A stretch of DNA of 13,339 bases from Planctomycetota bacterium (GTDB lineage: Bacteria; Planctomycetota; Phycisphaerae; Sedimentisphaerales; Anaerobacaceae): contig JADFHU010000066.1 of the NCBI GenBank assembly GCA_022567055.1, positions 1 through 13,339 on the forward strand. Direction: 5' to 3'. Positions 1 through 8,500 of this stretch are shown one piece after another. Below the pieces are notes generated by a model that saw only the letters and a program-made list of their open reading frames with translations, searched no databases and was not told where the DNA came from. Position 1 is the stretch's first letter, and each line of letters opens with the position of its first letter. The position numbers and the translations under genes are program-made.

Positions 1-674
1 CGGGGAAGACCTGGATCGTCCTGAAATGGGCCCAGAGCCTGGACGGCAAATTGGCCCATGTAGATCCCACTCGCAACCCTTGGATATCGGGCGAACAGAG
101 CCGAGCCGATGCGCACCGGCTGCGCAGGCGCACACAGGCCATACTGGTCGGCATCAACACAGTCCTTATCGACAATCCCCTGTTGACTCCGCGACCGTCG
201 GGCGGGCGGCGCCCGCTGCGGATCGTCATGGACAGTGACTTGCGCATACCCTTGAACAGCCAGCTCCTGCAAACGGCCCCTGATCATCCGCTGTTGGTTG
301 TGACAGACGCGCAGACGCTCAAGAGGGAGGCCGGCAAGGCAAAAGAGATCCAGCGACGTGGCGGGCAGATCCTGACCTGGACGATGGACATCGAAGGTGG
401 AGATTTAGGGCCGCTGCAGGACGAACTCAGGACCCGCGGCGTTCAACAGTTGCTCGTCGAGGGAGGTCCCAAGACGCTGGGGGCATTCATCGAGCAGGGA
501 CTCGCAAACGAAGTGTGTGTCTATATCGCGCCCATGGTACTCGGAGTGGAAGGATGTGCCTCCTTGGGGACGGCGTTGGCGCGAAAAGTCTGTCAGACGC
601 CACTATGTCACCTGGAGACGAAACGCCTGGGTCCCGACCTTCGGCTGCGGGGATTGACGGCGCCCCTCACCTGA
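1..674 (+). CDS. ribD: RibD C-terminal reductase domain (5-amino-6-(5-phosphoribosylamino)uracil reductase), 5'-truncated
   Basis: The reading frame is open from base 3 at the window edge, so the N-terminal part (in full-length RibD, the zinc deaminase domain) lies outside. The visible 223 or so residues match the RibD reductase domain. They open with a WAQSLDGKLA segment, followed by WISGEQSRADAHRLR, the ILVGINTVLIDNPLLTPR substrate/NADPH region, and the late glycine-rich VEGGP motif that binds NADPH, then an APMVLG strand. In the family this domain reduces the ribosyl group of the deaminated pyrimidine during riboflavin synthesis in the cytoplasm. The stop is TGA at 672-674. No rib gene follows it, so ribD appears to end its operon; the first intrinsic terminator downstream is at 836-887. 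A stand-alone reductase without the deaminase domain cannot be excluded from the visible part. Confidence 0.93.
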   Translation, partial: GKTWIVLKWAQSLDGKLAHVDPTRNPWISGEQSRADAHRLRRRTQAILVGINTVLIDNPLLTPRPSGGRRPLRIVMDSDLRIPLNSQLLQTAPDHPLLVVTDAQTLKREAGKAKEIQRRGGQILTWTMDIEGGDLGPLQDELRTRGVQQLLVEGGPKTLGAFIEQGLANEVCVYIAPMVLGVEGCASLGTALARKVCQTPLCHLETKRLGPDLRLRGLTAPLT

Positions 675-727
675 GCCGCAGGTTACCCGGGACGACTGAC
701 ACTCACACAAAAAGGCGTGAGAACGTC

Positions 728-756
728 TTGACAGAGTGTTCATCGTTGCGTATACT
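728..756 (+). promoter_or_regulatory. Near-consensus sigma70 promoter in the ribD-nrdJ gap
   Basis: A perfect -35 TTGACA (728-733) and a -10 TATACT (751-756) are separated by exactly 17 bp. Transcription would start near G763. No convincing coding sequence follows, but a foldable segment and an intrinsic terminator do, so the promoter most likely drives the small RNA candidate at 763-887 rather than nrdJ. Confidence 0.7.
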
Positions 757-762
757 TGAATC

Positions 763-887
763 GTTGCAAATGCATGCGGAGATCAGTTGGTCTCGGGCAC
801 AGGCCGCGGCCTTGTGCATGATGGCATTTTGCAATAAAGGAGACGGGCCTACAACTGGTTCTCAAACTAGCCATCGTCTCCTTTTTT
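763..887 (+). ncRNA. Candidate small RNA, about 125 nt, own promoter and terminator
   Basis: I do not recognise the family. The stretch from the predicted start (about 763) to the T-tract folds neatly by eye. A closing stem pairs 764-773 with 824-834 (10 bp, one bulged U). It encloses hairpin GAGAUC-AGUU-GGUCUC (779-794, 6 bp) and hairpin 797-804/809-817 (8 bp, one bulge, CGCG loop), giving a three-way junction. The terminator hairpin follows directly, and its loop holds a further 6-bp stem (CUGGUU-CUCA-AACUAG). I saw no 4.5S RNA core and no FMN-riboswitch signature. Promoter, compact fold and terminator fit an independent sRNA. Alternatively this is the ribD 3' UTR with an internal promoter. 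Confidence 0.55.
836..887 (+). terminator. Strong intrinsic terminator downstream of ribD and the sRNA candidate
   Basis: AAAGGAGACG (836-845) and CGTCTCCTTT (875-884) are a perfect 10-bp inverted repeat. The right arm runs into a T6 tract at 882-887. The loop contains a nested 6-bp hairpin. It could end both ribD read-through transcripts and the short RNA starting near 763. Confidence 0.85.
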
Positions 888-1305
888 GATGCGCCCCGCC
901 GGAAAATATTCCCCTTAAATCCCCAGGTTATTATCTCATTTTAAATACCCCAGAGCCCCTATTGTATGACCCGCACTCCCTTCGTCCAGAGGAGAAAAAT
1001 GGTGTCTTGTCCAGCGAACCCTGGCCCGAGCAGCTCGTTACGATCTAGCATCTTCCCGCCCAACAGACCTTTGCGGATCAGACGTCAGTTTGCCCGGAGC
1101 AGCCCCCACCGCTGCAGGGTGAAAACGCCGCTGAAAAACAGGGACCCCCGGCCTCGTTTTTTTTCTTTCCATAGCTTGAGTGATGGCAAGGACTAAGCGC
1201 TGAGACAGGGGAAAATGGGGTCTGATTTCTCGATAATTTTCCCGGTTTTGGCCTTTACAGCCATTGCGAATCTCAGTAGGCTCCCCTTACTGACTCACGG
1301 GTTTC
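888..1305. other. Non-coding spacer between the terminator and the NrdR boxes
   Basis: I find no supportable gene here. The stretch begins AT-rich with several C4 runs (roughly 915-960) and contains a T8 run near 1157-1164 without a convincing preceding stem. One inverted repeat is visible: GGGAAAAT (1209-1216) and ATTTTCCC (1236-1243) around a 19-nt loop that includes GGGGTCTGA. This resembles degenerate palindromes I recall near REP-type elements, but it is too weak to name. Confidence 0.4.
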
Positions 1306-1353
1306 ATACAATATCTTGTAGTACCCTGCTGAGATTCATACCGTATATTGTGG
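1306..1353 (+). promoter_or_regulatory. Tandem NrdR-like operator boxes before nrdJ
   Basis: Box 1, ATACAATATCTTGTAG (1306-1321), and box 2, ATACCGTATATTGTGG (1338-1353), both resemble the published 16-bp NrdR consensus built around ACwATATnTwGT. Box 1 fits its core completely; box 2 differs at two core positions. Their starts are 32 bp apart, about three helical turns, which is the usual arrangement for tandem NrdR sites. NrdR is the ATP-cone/zinc-ribbon repressor of ribonucleotide reductase genes. A -10-like TATATT (1344-1349) lies inside box 2, so bound repressor would block RNA polymerase. In some bacteria nrdR sits beside ribD; here that position would be outside the window. Confidence 0.75.
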
Positions 1354-1377
1354 TTTCGTTTGCACGGAGGCATTGCT

Positions 1378-4300
1378 ATGGCCTATAGATTTGATCCCAT
1401 GAATCCCTTTGAAGCTAAGCCGGCGGACGGTGATGTCAACCAGAGGAAAATGGCCGACAAAAAAGGATTGAAAGTCGAACATCACTTCTCTGAGGAGGGC
1501 CTCCATCCATTCGAACAGATGGAGTGGGAGACGCGTTGCGCAAAAATATCCAGCGACAATGGCGATGCCGTCTTCGAGCAGGACAATATTGAGGTTCCGG
1601 CTGAATGGAGTCAGTTGGCCACCAAAGTGGTCGCCAGCAAATACTTCTACGGAGATGTGGAATCGGGTCAACGGGAACATTCTGCCAAGCAACTGATACA
1701 CCGGGTCTGCCGAACCATCGCCGACCGCGGTCTGAAGGATGGCTACTTCGTCGATCAAGACAGCGCTGAGATCTTCTATTGCGAACTCGTGTGGCTCTGT
1801 GTGAATCAGTACGGGGCTTTCAATTCACCCGTGTGGTTCAACGTAGGACTGTTTGATGTCTACGGTGTCAAGGGCAGTCCGCACAACTACCACTGGGATC
1901 CCCAGAGCGAGGATGCGGTGCCCTGCGAGAGCAGTTATGAATACCCGCAGGGTTCAGCCTGCTTTATTCAATCGGTCCAAGACACCATGGACGATATCAT
2001 GCGTCTGGCCACCAGCGAGGCCATGTTGTTTAAGCAAGGCTCCGGCACCGGAACAGACCTGTCAACGTTGCGAAGCAGCAAGGAAAAACTGTCGGGGGGT
2101 GGCAATCCCTCGGGGCCGCTGAGTTTCATGCGGGTCTATGACCAAGTTGCGGCCGTCATCAAGTCGGGCGGCAAGACCCGGCGTGCCGCCAAGATGCAGT
2201 CTCTGAAAATCGATCACCCCGACATCAAACAGTTCATTACCGCCAAAGGCGATGAGGAAAAGAAGGCGGTGGCCCTCATAGAGGCAGGATACACTGGGGA
2301 GCACAACAACGAGGCCTACGACAGTGTCATGTTCCAAAATGCCAATCTCTCGGTGCGCGTCTACGATTCGTTTATGGAGGCCGTTGAGAAGGACGGCCCT
2401 TGGACCACGAAGGCGGTGACCACCGGCGCCGATGTCGAGACACATTCTGCGCGGGAATTGATGGAACTCATCGCGGAAGGCGCTCGGCTCTGCGGGGACC
2501 CCGGCATACAGTACGATACAACTATCAATCGCTGGCACACCTGTCCCGAATCCGGCCCGATTAACGCCTCCAATCCCTGCAGCGAGTACATGTTTCTCGA
2601 TGACACCGCCTGCAACCTGGCCTCGCTGAATTTAATGAAGTTTCGCAAGGAGGATGGTGCCTTTGACGTAGAAGGGTTCGGAAAGGCCGTGCGGCTCTTT
2701 ATTGTGGCTCAGGAAATCCTGGTGGACAATGCCAGCTACCCCGATAGACGGATTGCCGTGAATAGTCACCGCTATCGTCCCCTCGGCCTCGGCTATGCCA
2801 ATCTGGGCGCCTATATAATGAGCCAGGGCCTGCCCTACGACTCAGATCAAGCCCGCGCCTTGGCCGGCGCCATCACCGCTATCATGACCGGCACGGCCTA
2901 CGCCGTCAGCGCAGAATTGGCCGAACTCATGGGGCCGTTTGCGGGCTTTGAAAAAAATAAGGACAGCATGCTAAAGGTCATTAACATGCACCGGAAGGTA
3001 GCCCACGATCTCCCCGTCGCCCATTGTCCGGACTATCTTCTTGATGCCGCCCGGGATGTCTGGGATCAGGCCCTGGACGCCGGCTCCAGACAGGGCTTCC
3101 GCAACGCGCAGACCACGGTCCTGGCGCCGACAGGGACTATCGGATTCCTGATGGACTGCGACACGACAGGCGTCGAGCCGGATATCGCCTTGGTGAAGTA
3201 TAAACTACTCGCCGGTGGCGGCATGCTGAAACTGGTCAATGGGACCGTTCCCATGGCTCTGGAAAAACTGGGGTACGGCGCGGACGATATCAAGCGCATT
3301 TCCGATTACGTGGACGAGCACGAGACCATTGAAGGCGCGCCCGGATTGAGCGAAGAGCATCTGCGTGTCTTTGACTGTGCGTTTAAACCGCGTAACGGTA
3401 AGCGAAGCATCCACTACAGTGCACACCTCGAAATGATGGCGGCGGCGCAGCCCTTCCTCTCCGGGGCGATCAGCAAGACCATCAACATGCCCAAGGAGAG
3501 CACCACGGAGGAGATTGCCAGTGCCTATATGGACGGTTGGAAGTTGGGACTCAAGTCGGTGGCAATCTATCGGGATGGGTCCAAACAGTTGCAACCACTG
3601 TCCACCCAGAAGCATGAACAGAAAGGCGCCCGGGCCGAAATCAAGGCCTCAGCCGTCAAACCCTTCCGACGCCGATTGCCGGAGACCCGACAGAGTATTA
3701 CGCACAAGTTTTCCGTGGGGGGGCACGAGGGGTATCTCACGGTCGGACTGTACGAAGATGGACAGCCCGGAGAGATGTTTGTCACCATGGCCAAGGAGGG
3801 CAGCACGGTCGGCGGTCTCATGGATGTGATTGGCACATGCACTTCCATGTCTCTGCAGTATGGTGTGCCGCTCATCACCCTGGTAGACAAATTCAGACAC
3901 GCTCGTTTCGAGCCGGCCGGCATGACCGCCAATATGGACATCCCCTTTGCCAAGAGTATCATAGACTACATCTTCTGCTGGCTGGGGTGCCAGTTCATCC
4001 CCGGGTACGCGGACAAGAATGTGCCCAACCGTACCGGTGCCGCGGCGGCCCGTCAAAACAGCAACACCACCACGGCCAGGGAACTCGTCGAAAAGACTAA
4101 AAACCTGGCTCAGAGAATTGCTGAGGTCAAGTCAACGGCACCTGCCGCGAAGACGGGTGGAACGCCTCTAACCCCAGAACGCACAACCTTGATGGTGGAG
4201 ACCGGACTAGCCCCCGAAAGCGGTTTCCACAACCGCATCAGTCCTGCCGGACAGCGAGCCGTCGCCTACGCAGGGGTCGCGGCCGGTGACGAGGGAGCGC

Positions 4301-4455
4301 TGCAGAAGAGTCAAAACGTCATGAGGGAGTTCAACGCACAGTTCCAACATATGCAGACAGACGCGCCCCTCTGTGACATCTGCGGATCCATCACCGTGCG
4401 GAGTGGAACCTGCTATAAGTGCTTCAACTGTGGAAACGCCATGGGCTGTTCATAG
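1378..4455 (+). CDS. nrdJ: Class II adenosylcobalamin-dependent ribonucleotide reductase
   Basis: This 1025-residue enzyme would convert ribonucleotides to deoxyribonucleotides in the cytoplasm using coenzyme B12, without oxygen or a separate radical subunit. By position, C195 (in SACFI) and C412 (in ACNLASLNL) are the redox pair, and N399-P-C401-S-E403 holds the thiyl-radical cysteine and catalytic Asn/Glu. The finger-loop PTGTIGFLMDCDTTG begins near residue 582. A basic linker leads to a C-terminal domain (LQYGVPL..LVDKFRHARFEPAG). The tail is a zinc-ribbon-like cysteine cluster (C999, C1002, C1012, C1015, C1018, C1024), probably the re-reducing swinging arm. I chose ATG 1378 because GGAGG (1366-1370) sits 7 nt upstream. 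An in-frame ATG at 1348 lies inside NrdR box 2 and is unlikely. No intein or frameshift is seen. proC follows 22 bp later. Confidence 0.97.
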   Translation: MAYRFDPMNPFEAKPADGDVNQRKMADKKGLKVEHHFSEEGLHPFEQMEWETRCAKISSDNGDAVFEQDNIEVPAEWSQLATKVVASKYFYGDVESGQREHSAKQLIHRVCRTIADRGLKDGYFVDQDSAEIFYCELVWLCVNQYGAFNSPVWFNVGLFDVYGVKGSPHNYHWDPQSEDAVPCESSYEYPQGSACFIQSVQDTMDDIMRLATSEAMLFKQGSGTGTDLSTLRSSKEKLSGGGNPSGPLSFMRVYDQVAAVIKSGGKTRRAAKMQSLKIDHPDIKQFITAKGDEEKKAVALIEAGYTGEHNNEAYDSVMFQNANLSVRVYDSFMEAVEKDGPWTTKAVTTGADVETHSARELMELIAEGARLCGDPGIQYDTTINRWHTCPESGPINASNPCSEYMFLDDTACNLASLNLMKFRKEDGAFDVEGFGKAVRLFIVAQEILVDNASYPDRRIAVNSHRYRPLGLGYANLGAYIMSQGLPYDSDQARALAGAITAIMTGTAYAVSAELAELMGPFAGFEKNKDSMLKVINMHRKVAHDLPVAHCPDYLLDAARDVWDQALDAGSRQGFRNAQTTVLAPTGTIGFLMDCDTTGVEPDIALVKYKLLAGGGMLKLVNGTVPMALEKLGYGADDIKRISDYVDEHETIEGAPGLSEEHLRVFDCAFKPRNGKRSIHYSAHLEMMAAAQPFLSGAISKTINMPKESTTEEIASAYMDGWKLGLKSVAIYRDGSKQLQPLSTQKHEQKGARAEIKASAVKPFRRRLPETRQSITHKFSVGGHEGYLTVGLYEDGQPGEMFVTMAKEGSTVGGLMDVIGTCTSMSLQYGVPLITLVDKFRHARFEPAGMTANMDIPFAKSIIDYIFCWLGCQFIPGYADKNVPNRTGAAAARQNSNTTTARELVEKTKNLAQRIAEVKSTAPAAKTGGTPLTPERTTLMVETGLAPESGFHNRISPAGQRAVAYAGVAAGDEGALQKSQNVMREFNAQFQHMQTDAPLCDICGSITVRSGTCYKCFNCGNAMGCS

Positions 4456-4477
4456 AGCCTCTATGGGAGGCCTGTTC

Positions 4478-5287
4478 GTGGAGACCATTGGATTTGTCGG
4501 CGCCGGCAACATGGCCGAGGCCATTCTCCAAGGGATCATTGCGGCCGGTATCTTTGCCCCGGAGGCCGTGTTCATCAGCGATGTGCGGAGCGAACGACTG
4601 GCGCAACTGGCCGGACAGTATGGGGTTCTGCCTCTCCACGATAACGCCCCCCTGGCTGCCAAGGCTGATATTCTCGTCCTGAGTATCGAACCCAAAACGA
4701 TGCGGGATGCCCTCGACAGCATTAGAGGACACCTGCGCCATGATGCGCTGGTCGTTTCTATCGTTGCCGGCGCGCGTATGGCGGATATCGCCGCGGTCTT
4801 GGGCGATGTGCCCATCATCCGCGTCATGCCCAACGCCCCGGCACTGATCAACGAAGGCGCCAGCGCCCTCTATCCCAACGATCGGGCCAGACCCTTGCTC
4901 GCAAAGGTTCGGGACATCTTCGCCTGTGTGGGTGAGGCCGTCGTGGTGGACGACGAAGCGCTCATCGACGCCGTGACCGCCGTCAGCGGGAGTGGTCCGG
5001 CCTACTACTTCCTGATGATGGAAAAGATGATCGAAGCCGCCGTCTCCCTGGGTCTGTCGGAAGAGACGGCCAAAACACTCGTGATCCAGACCGCCAAGGG
5101 CGCTGCACTGCTGGCGAGTCAGGCCGCTCAAGACAACGAGACACCCGCCGACTTAACCCGCAAGGTCGCGACACCCGGGGGGACAACCGAGGCGGCGCTC
5201 ACCGTGTTTGCCGAAGGTGGATTCGGGCAGTTGGTCGAGAGGGCCATTCGCCAGGCCCACCTGCGCAGCCAGACGCTCTCCGCCTGA
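4478..5287 (+). CDS. proC: Pyrroline-5-carboxylate reductase
   Basis: The 269-residue product has the normal family length and would reduce pyrroline-5-carboxylate to proline with NAD(P)H, the last step of proline synthesis in the cytoplasm. The N-terminal Rossmann motif is IGFVGAGNMAEAILQG (about residues 4-19). MPNAPALINEG follows mid-protein. The C-terminal dimer domain has AVSGSGPAYYF and VATPGGTTEAAL, the P5CR signatures. I chose GTG 4478 because GGGAGG (4465-4470) is 7 nt upstream. The alternative ATG 4463 lacks a visible ribosome site and would place that GGAGG inside the coding region. The 22-bp gap after nrdJ suggests one transcript with it. No T-tailed terminator is obvious after the stop; a weak CCCAA/TTGGG hairpin occurs at 5299-5318. 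Confidence 0.96.
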   Translation: METIGFVGAGNMAEAILQGIIAAGIFAPEAVFISDVRSERLAQLAGQYGVLPLHDNAPLAAKADILVLSIEPKTMRDALDSIRGHLRHDALVVSIVAGARMADIAAVLGDVPIIRVMPNAPALINEGASALYPNDRARPLLAKVRDIFACVGEAVVVDDEALIDAVTAVSGSGPAYYFLMMEKMIEAAVSLGLSEETAKTLVIQTAKGAALLASQAAQDNETPADLTRKVATPGGTTEAALTVFAEGGFGQLVERAIRQAHLRSQTLSA

Positions 5288-5319
5288 GTAGAACCCCTCC
5301 CAAAATCTGTTTATTGGGT

Positions 5320-5488
5320 CTGGTTCAATTCTGGGTTACAAGACTCGACGTAGGAATCGCATTCGTGCTCGTGCTCGTAATCGGCTTCTCGGCGTTCTCG
5401 ATTACGAGTACGAGTACCGCTTCGCTGAGCACGAGCACGAAAACAGCTCAGACGGACTGTTACCCATATGCACACTCTTTTGAACCAG
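5320..5488. repeat. Nested inverted-repeat element between convergent proC and cusA
   Basis: Outer ends are a perfect 9-bp inverted repeat, CTGGTTCAA (5320-5328) and TTGAACCAG (5480-5488). Inside, TGGGTTAC (5332-5339) faces GTTACCCA (5459-5466) with one mismatch. The core has TTCGTGCTCGTGCTC (5362-5376) exactly complementary to GAGCACGAGCACGAA (5427-5441), plus CTCGTAATCG (5374-5383) facing CGATTACGAG (5399-5408). CTCGT/ACGAG-rich palindromes of this kind are, as I recall, dispersed repeats in many environmental genomes. Being between convergent genes, it may act as a bidirectional terminator or mRNA end, but no T-tract is attached. A short MITE-like element is another possibility. Confidence 0.7.
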
Positions 5489-5510
5489 GCCGTTTATTGT
5501 CATGCACGTC

Positions 5511-8500
5511 CTAACCGTCCAAACGCCCACCCCCAATCCCCGCCTTGAGCTTTATCTCCTGCACCGCGCAGTAGAGCACGGGCACGATCAACATGGTCAT
5601 CACTTCGATCGCCATACCGCCGAACGAAGGAATGGCCATGGGGACCATGACGTCACTGCCTCGCCCCGTGCTGGTGAGGACGGGGATCAAGGCCAGGATC
5701 GTCGTGGCCGTGGTCATGAGACAGGCCCTGACCCGCCGTTGTCCGGCCTGGACGGTGGCCGCGCGGATCTCTTCGATGGTGGTGGTCTGGCTGTCGCGGA
5801 AGGATTGATCGAGATAGGTGCTGATGACCACGCCATCGTCGGAGGCGATGCCGAAGAGGGCCAGGAAGCCCACCCAGACGGCCACGCTCAGATTGATGGG
5901 GTGGATATGGAAGAGGTCACGCATGTTCAGGCCCATCAGCGAGAAATCGAGGAACCAGTTCTGCCCATAGCACCAGAGCATGAGGAAGCCGCCGGACCAG
6001 GCCACGAGGATACCGGTGAAGACCAGGGAGGTCGTGACGACCGAATGAAACTGGAAATAGAGGACCATGAAGATGGCAAAGAGCGCCAGCGGTAAGACCA
6101 CCGAGAGGGTCTTCTGTGAGCGCAGCTGGTTTTCGTAGGTGCCGGCAAAGCTGTAGTTCACGCCGGCGGGGATCACCAGTTCGCCGGAGGCTTCCTTGGC
6201 CTTCAGGTAGGCCTGGCACGCTTCGACCACATCCACCTCGGCCTGCCCCGTTTTCTTATCAAAGAGGACGTAGCCGATCAGGAAGGTGTCTTCGCTCTTG
6301 ATGACCTGGGGGCCGCGGACGTAGCGGATCTGGGCAATCTGCTCCAAGGGGATTTGGACGCCGGCGGCGTCGGGGACGAGGATGCGGCCGAGGCTCTCTA
6401 TGTCGGCCCGGAGTTCCCGCTGGTAACGGACCCGTACGGGAAAACGCTTGCGTCCTTCCACCGTGGTCGTGACCTGGCGGCCGCCGATCGCGACTTCGAC
6501 TACGTCCTGAAAGGCACGCATGGCAATGCCGTAGCGGGCCAGCGCTGCGCGATCGGGCACGATCTCCAGATAGGGCTTGCCCACGATTCGGTCGGCGAAC
6601 ACGGCGGCCGGTTCGACGCCGGGGACCTGTTTGAGCAGGCGTTCGATGTTCAGTCCCACCTGTTCGATGGTGGCGAGGTCCGGCCCCTTGATCTTGACGC
6701 CCATGGGGGCACGCATGCCGCTTTGCAGCATGACCAAACGGGCGGCGATGGGCTGAAGTTTGGGCGCGGAGGTGGTGCCCGGTATGCGCGTGACTCTGAC
6801 GATCTCATCCCAGATGTCGTCCGCCGAGCGTATGCTCTCCCGCCACTGCCGAAAAGGGCGGCCATGCGCGTCGGGAATCAACTCGCCCTTCTCGTCTCTG
6901 ACAAAGGTCTCATCGAGACGGTCGTAGCGAAACTTCAAACGCCTCCCCGCCGTGTCGGTGACATACTCGGGCTTGTAGTTGACGACGGTCTCGATCATCG
7001 AGATCGGTGCCGGGTCCAGCGGGGTCTCGGCCCGGCCGATCTTGCCGACCACGGACTCAACCTCGGGAATGCCCTGCAGGGCCATGTCCTGTTTGGACAG
7101 GATGTCGAGGGCCTCGCCCATGGAGGCGTGCACCATGGTGGTCGGCATGAAGAGAAAGGAGCCTTCGTCCAGAGGCGGCATGAATTCCTTGCCTAAGCCC
7201 GGAAAGGCCTCGGTCCCCCGGCTCCAGAAGGTGGTGGTCTTGACCGAGTCGGGCAGCGGCGCAAAGACCTTGTCGAAGCCCAACCAGATGGCTGCCCCGG
7301 TGATGAGCAGTAGCGTTGGGACCGTCAGGAAGAGGAGTTTATGGGCCAGACACCAGCGCAATATGTGCGGATAGCCCTTTTGAAAGAGACGAAAGAGACC
7401 CAGCAACACGGCGACCAGCAGCGCCACAAAGGCGAGATTGCGCAACATTCCCTTTTCGGGTCCTACGGGCGACCAGTGCTCACTCAAAATGTAGCCCACC
7501 AGCAGGACCGCCAAGAGATTGGCGACCCAGGGCGCCCAGCGTCGGCAAGGGGCGGGCAAACGATCCGCAGTCAGGTGGTAGACGGCGAACAGGATCAGGG
7601 CCAGCCCGGCCCACCAAGTGAGCAGGAATCCCGCCATGACACCGATCAGTACGAGGCCGCCGTGGACCGCCCGTCGCAGGTGTTTACCTGTGATGCGTCC
7701 GCAAAACAGGAGATGGGCGGCCGGCGGTATGATGGTCAAGGCGGTGATCACCGAGGCGACGAGGGCGAAGGTCTTGGTGAAGGCCAGGGGCTTGAAGAGC
7801 TTGCCCTCCGCCCCCATCATGGTAAAGACCGGCAGGAAACTGATCACGGTGGTGGCCACCGCAGTCAGGACGGCGCTGCCGACTTCACTGGCGGCCCGGT
7901 GGACGACTTCCAGCCGGGACTCTTCCGGCGGGGCCTCGTCGAGATGACGCAGGATGTTCTCACAGATCACGATACCCATATCGACCATGGTGCCGATAGC
8001 AATGACAATGCCGGAGAGGGCCACGATGTTGGCATCTACGCCGAAGAGCTTCATGCCAATGAAGCACATCAGGACGGCCAGGGGCAAGAGGCCGCTGATC
8101 AGCAGACTGCTCCGCAGGTGCATCACCATGAGGATGACCACGATGATGGTGATGAGGATTTCGTCGCTCAGGGCGCTGTGGAGTGTGCCCAGGGTTTCGT
8201 AAATCAGGCCGGTTCGATCGTAGAAGGGAACGATGGCGACCTTGCTGAGGGCAGCCCAGGGGGGCCAGTCAGCCTGTTCCGTGGCCCGCAGGTGGGCCGT
8301 CCAGCCCTCTTGGTTGAGCTTGGCCCCCGCATAGGCCTCGAAGCCATGATCGAAGGCATACTGACGCACCTGTTCGGCGGAGACGTTTGAAAAATCGATG
8401 TGGACCTTACTCGGCAGACCGGGTGAAAGTTCTTCGATCTTTGCCTTGACGTGCTTGATGACCGCCAGGGGATTGTCGCCGTAGCGGGCCACGACCACGC

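Noticed and set aside
999..1196. A 65-codon frame with AGAGGAG just before its ATG in the ribD-nrdJ gap
   Set aside because: The predicted protein is rich in Arg, Pro and Ser with no motif or hydrophobic pattern, typical of chance frames in GC-rich non-coding DNA. A good-looking ribosome site alone is not enough.
675..1377. Cobalamin or FMN riboswitch before nrdJ or after ribD
   Set aside because: I could not find the B12-box GCCACTG core or the FMN-element conserved blocks. The regulation visible here is NrdR-type.
7341..8390. Long + strand frame opposite cusA
   Set aside because: It is the complement of a clear RND pump coding region. Its His/Asp/Gly-rich product is typical of the antisense of GC-rich genes.
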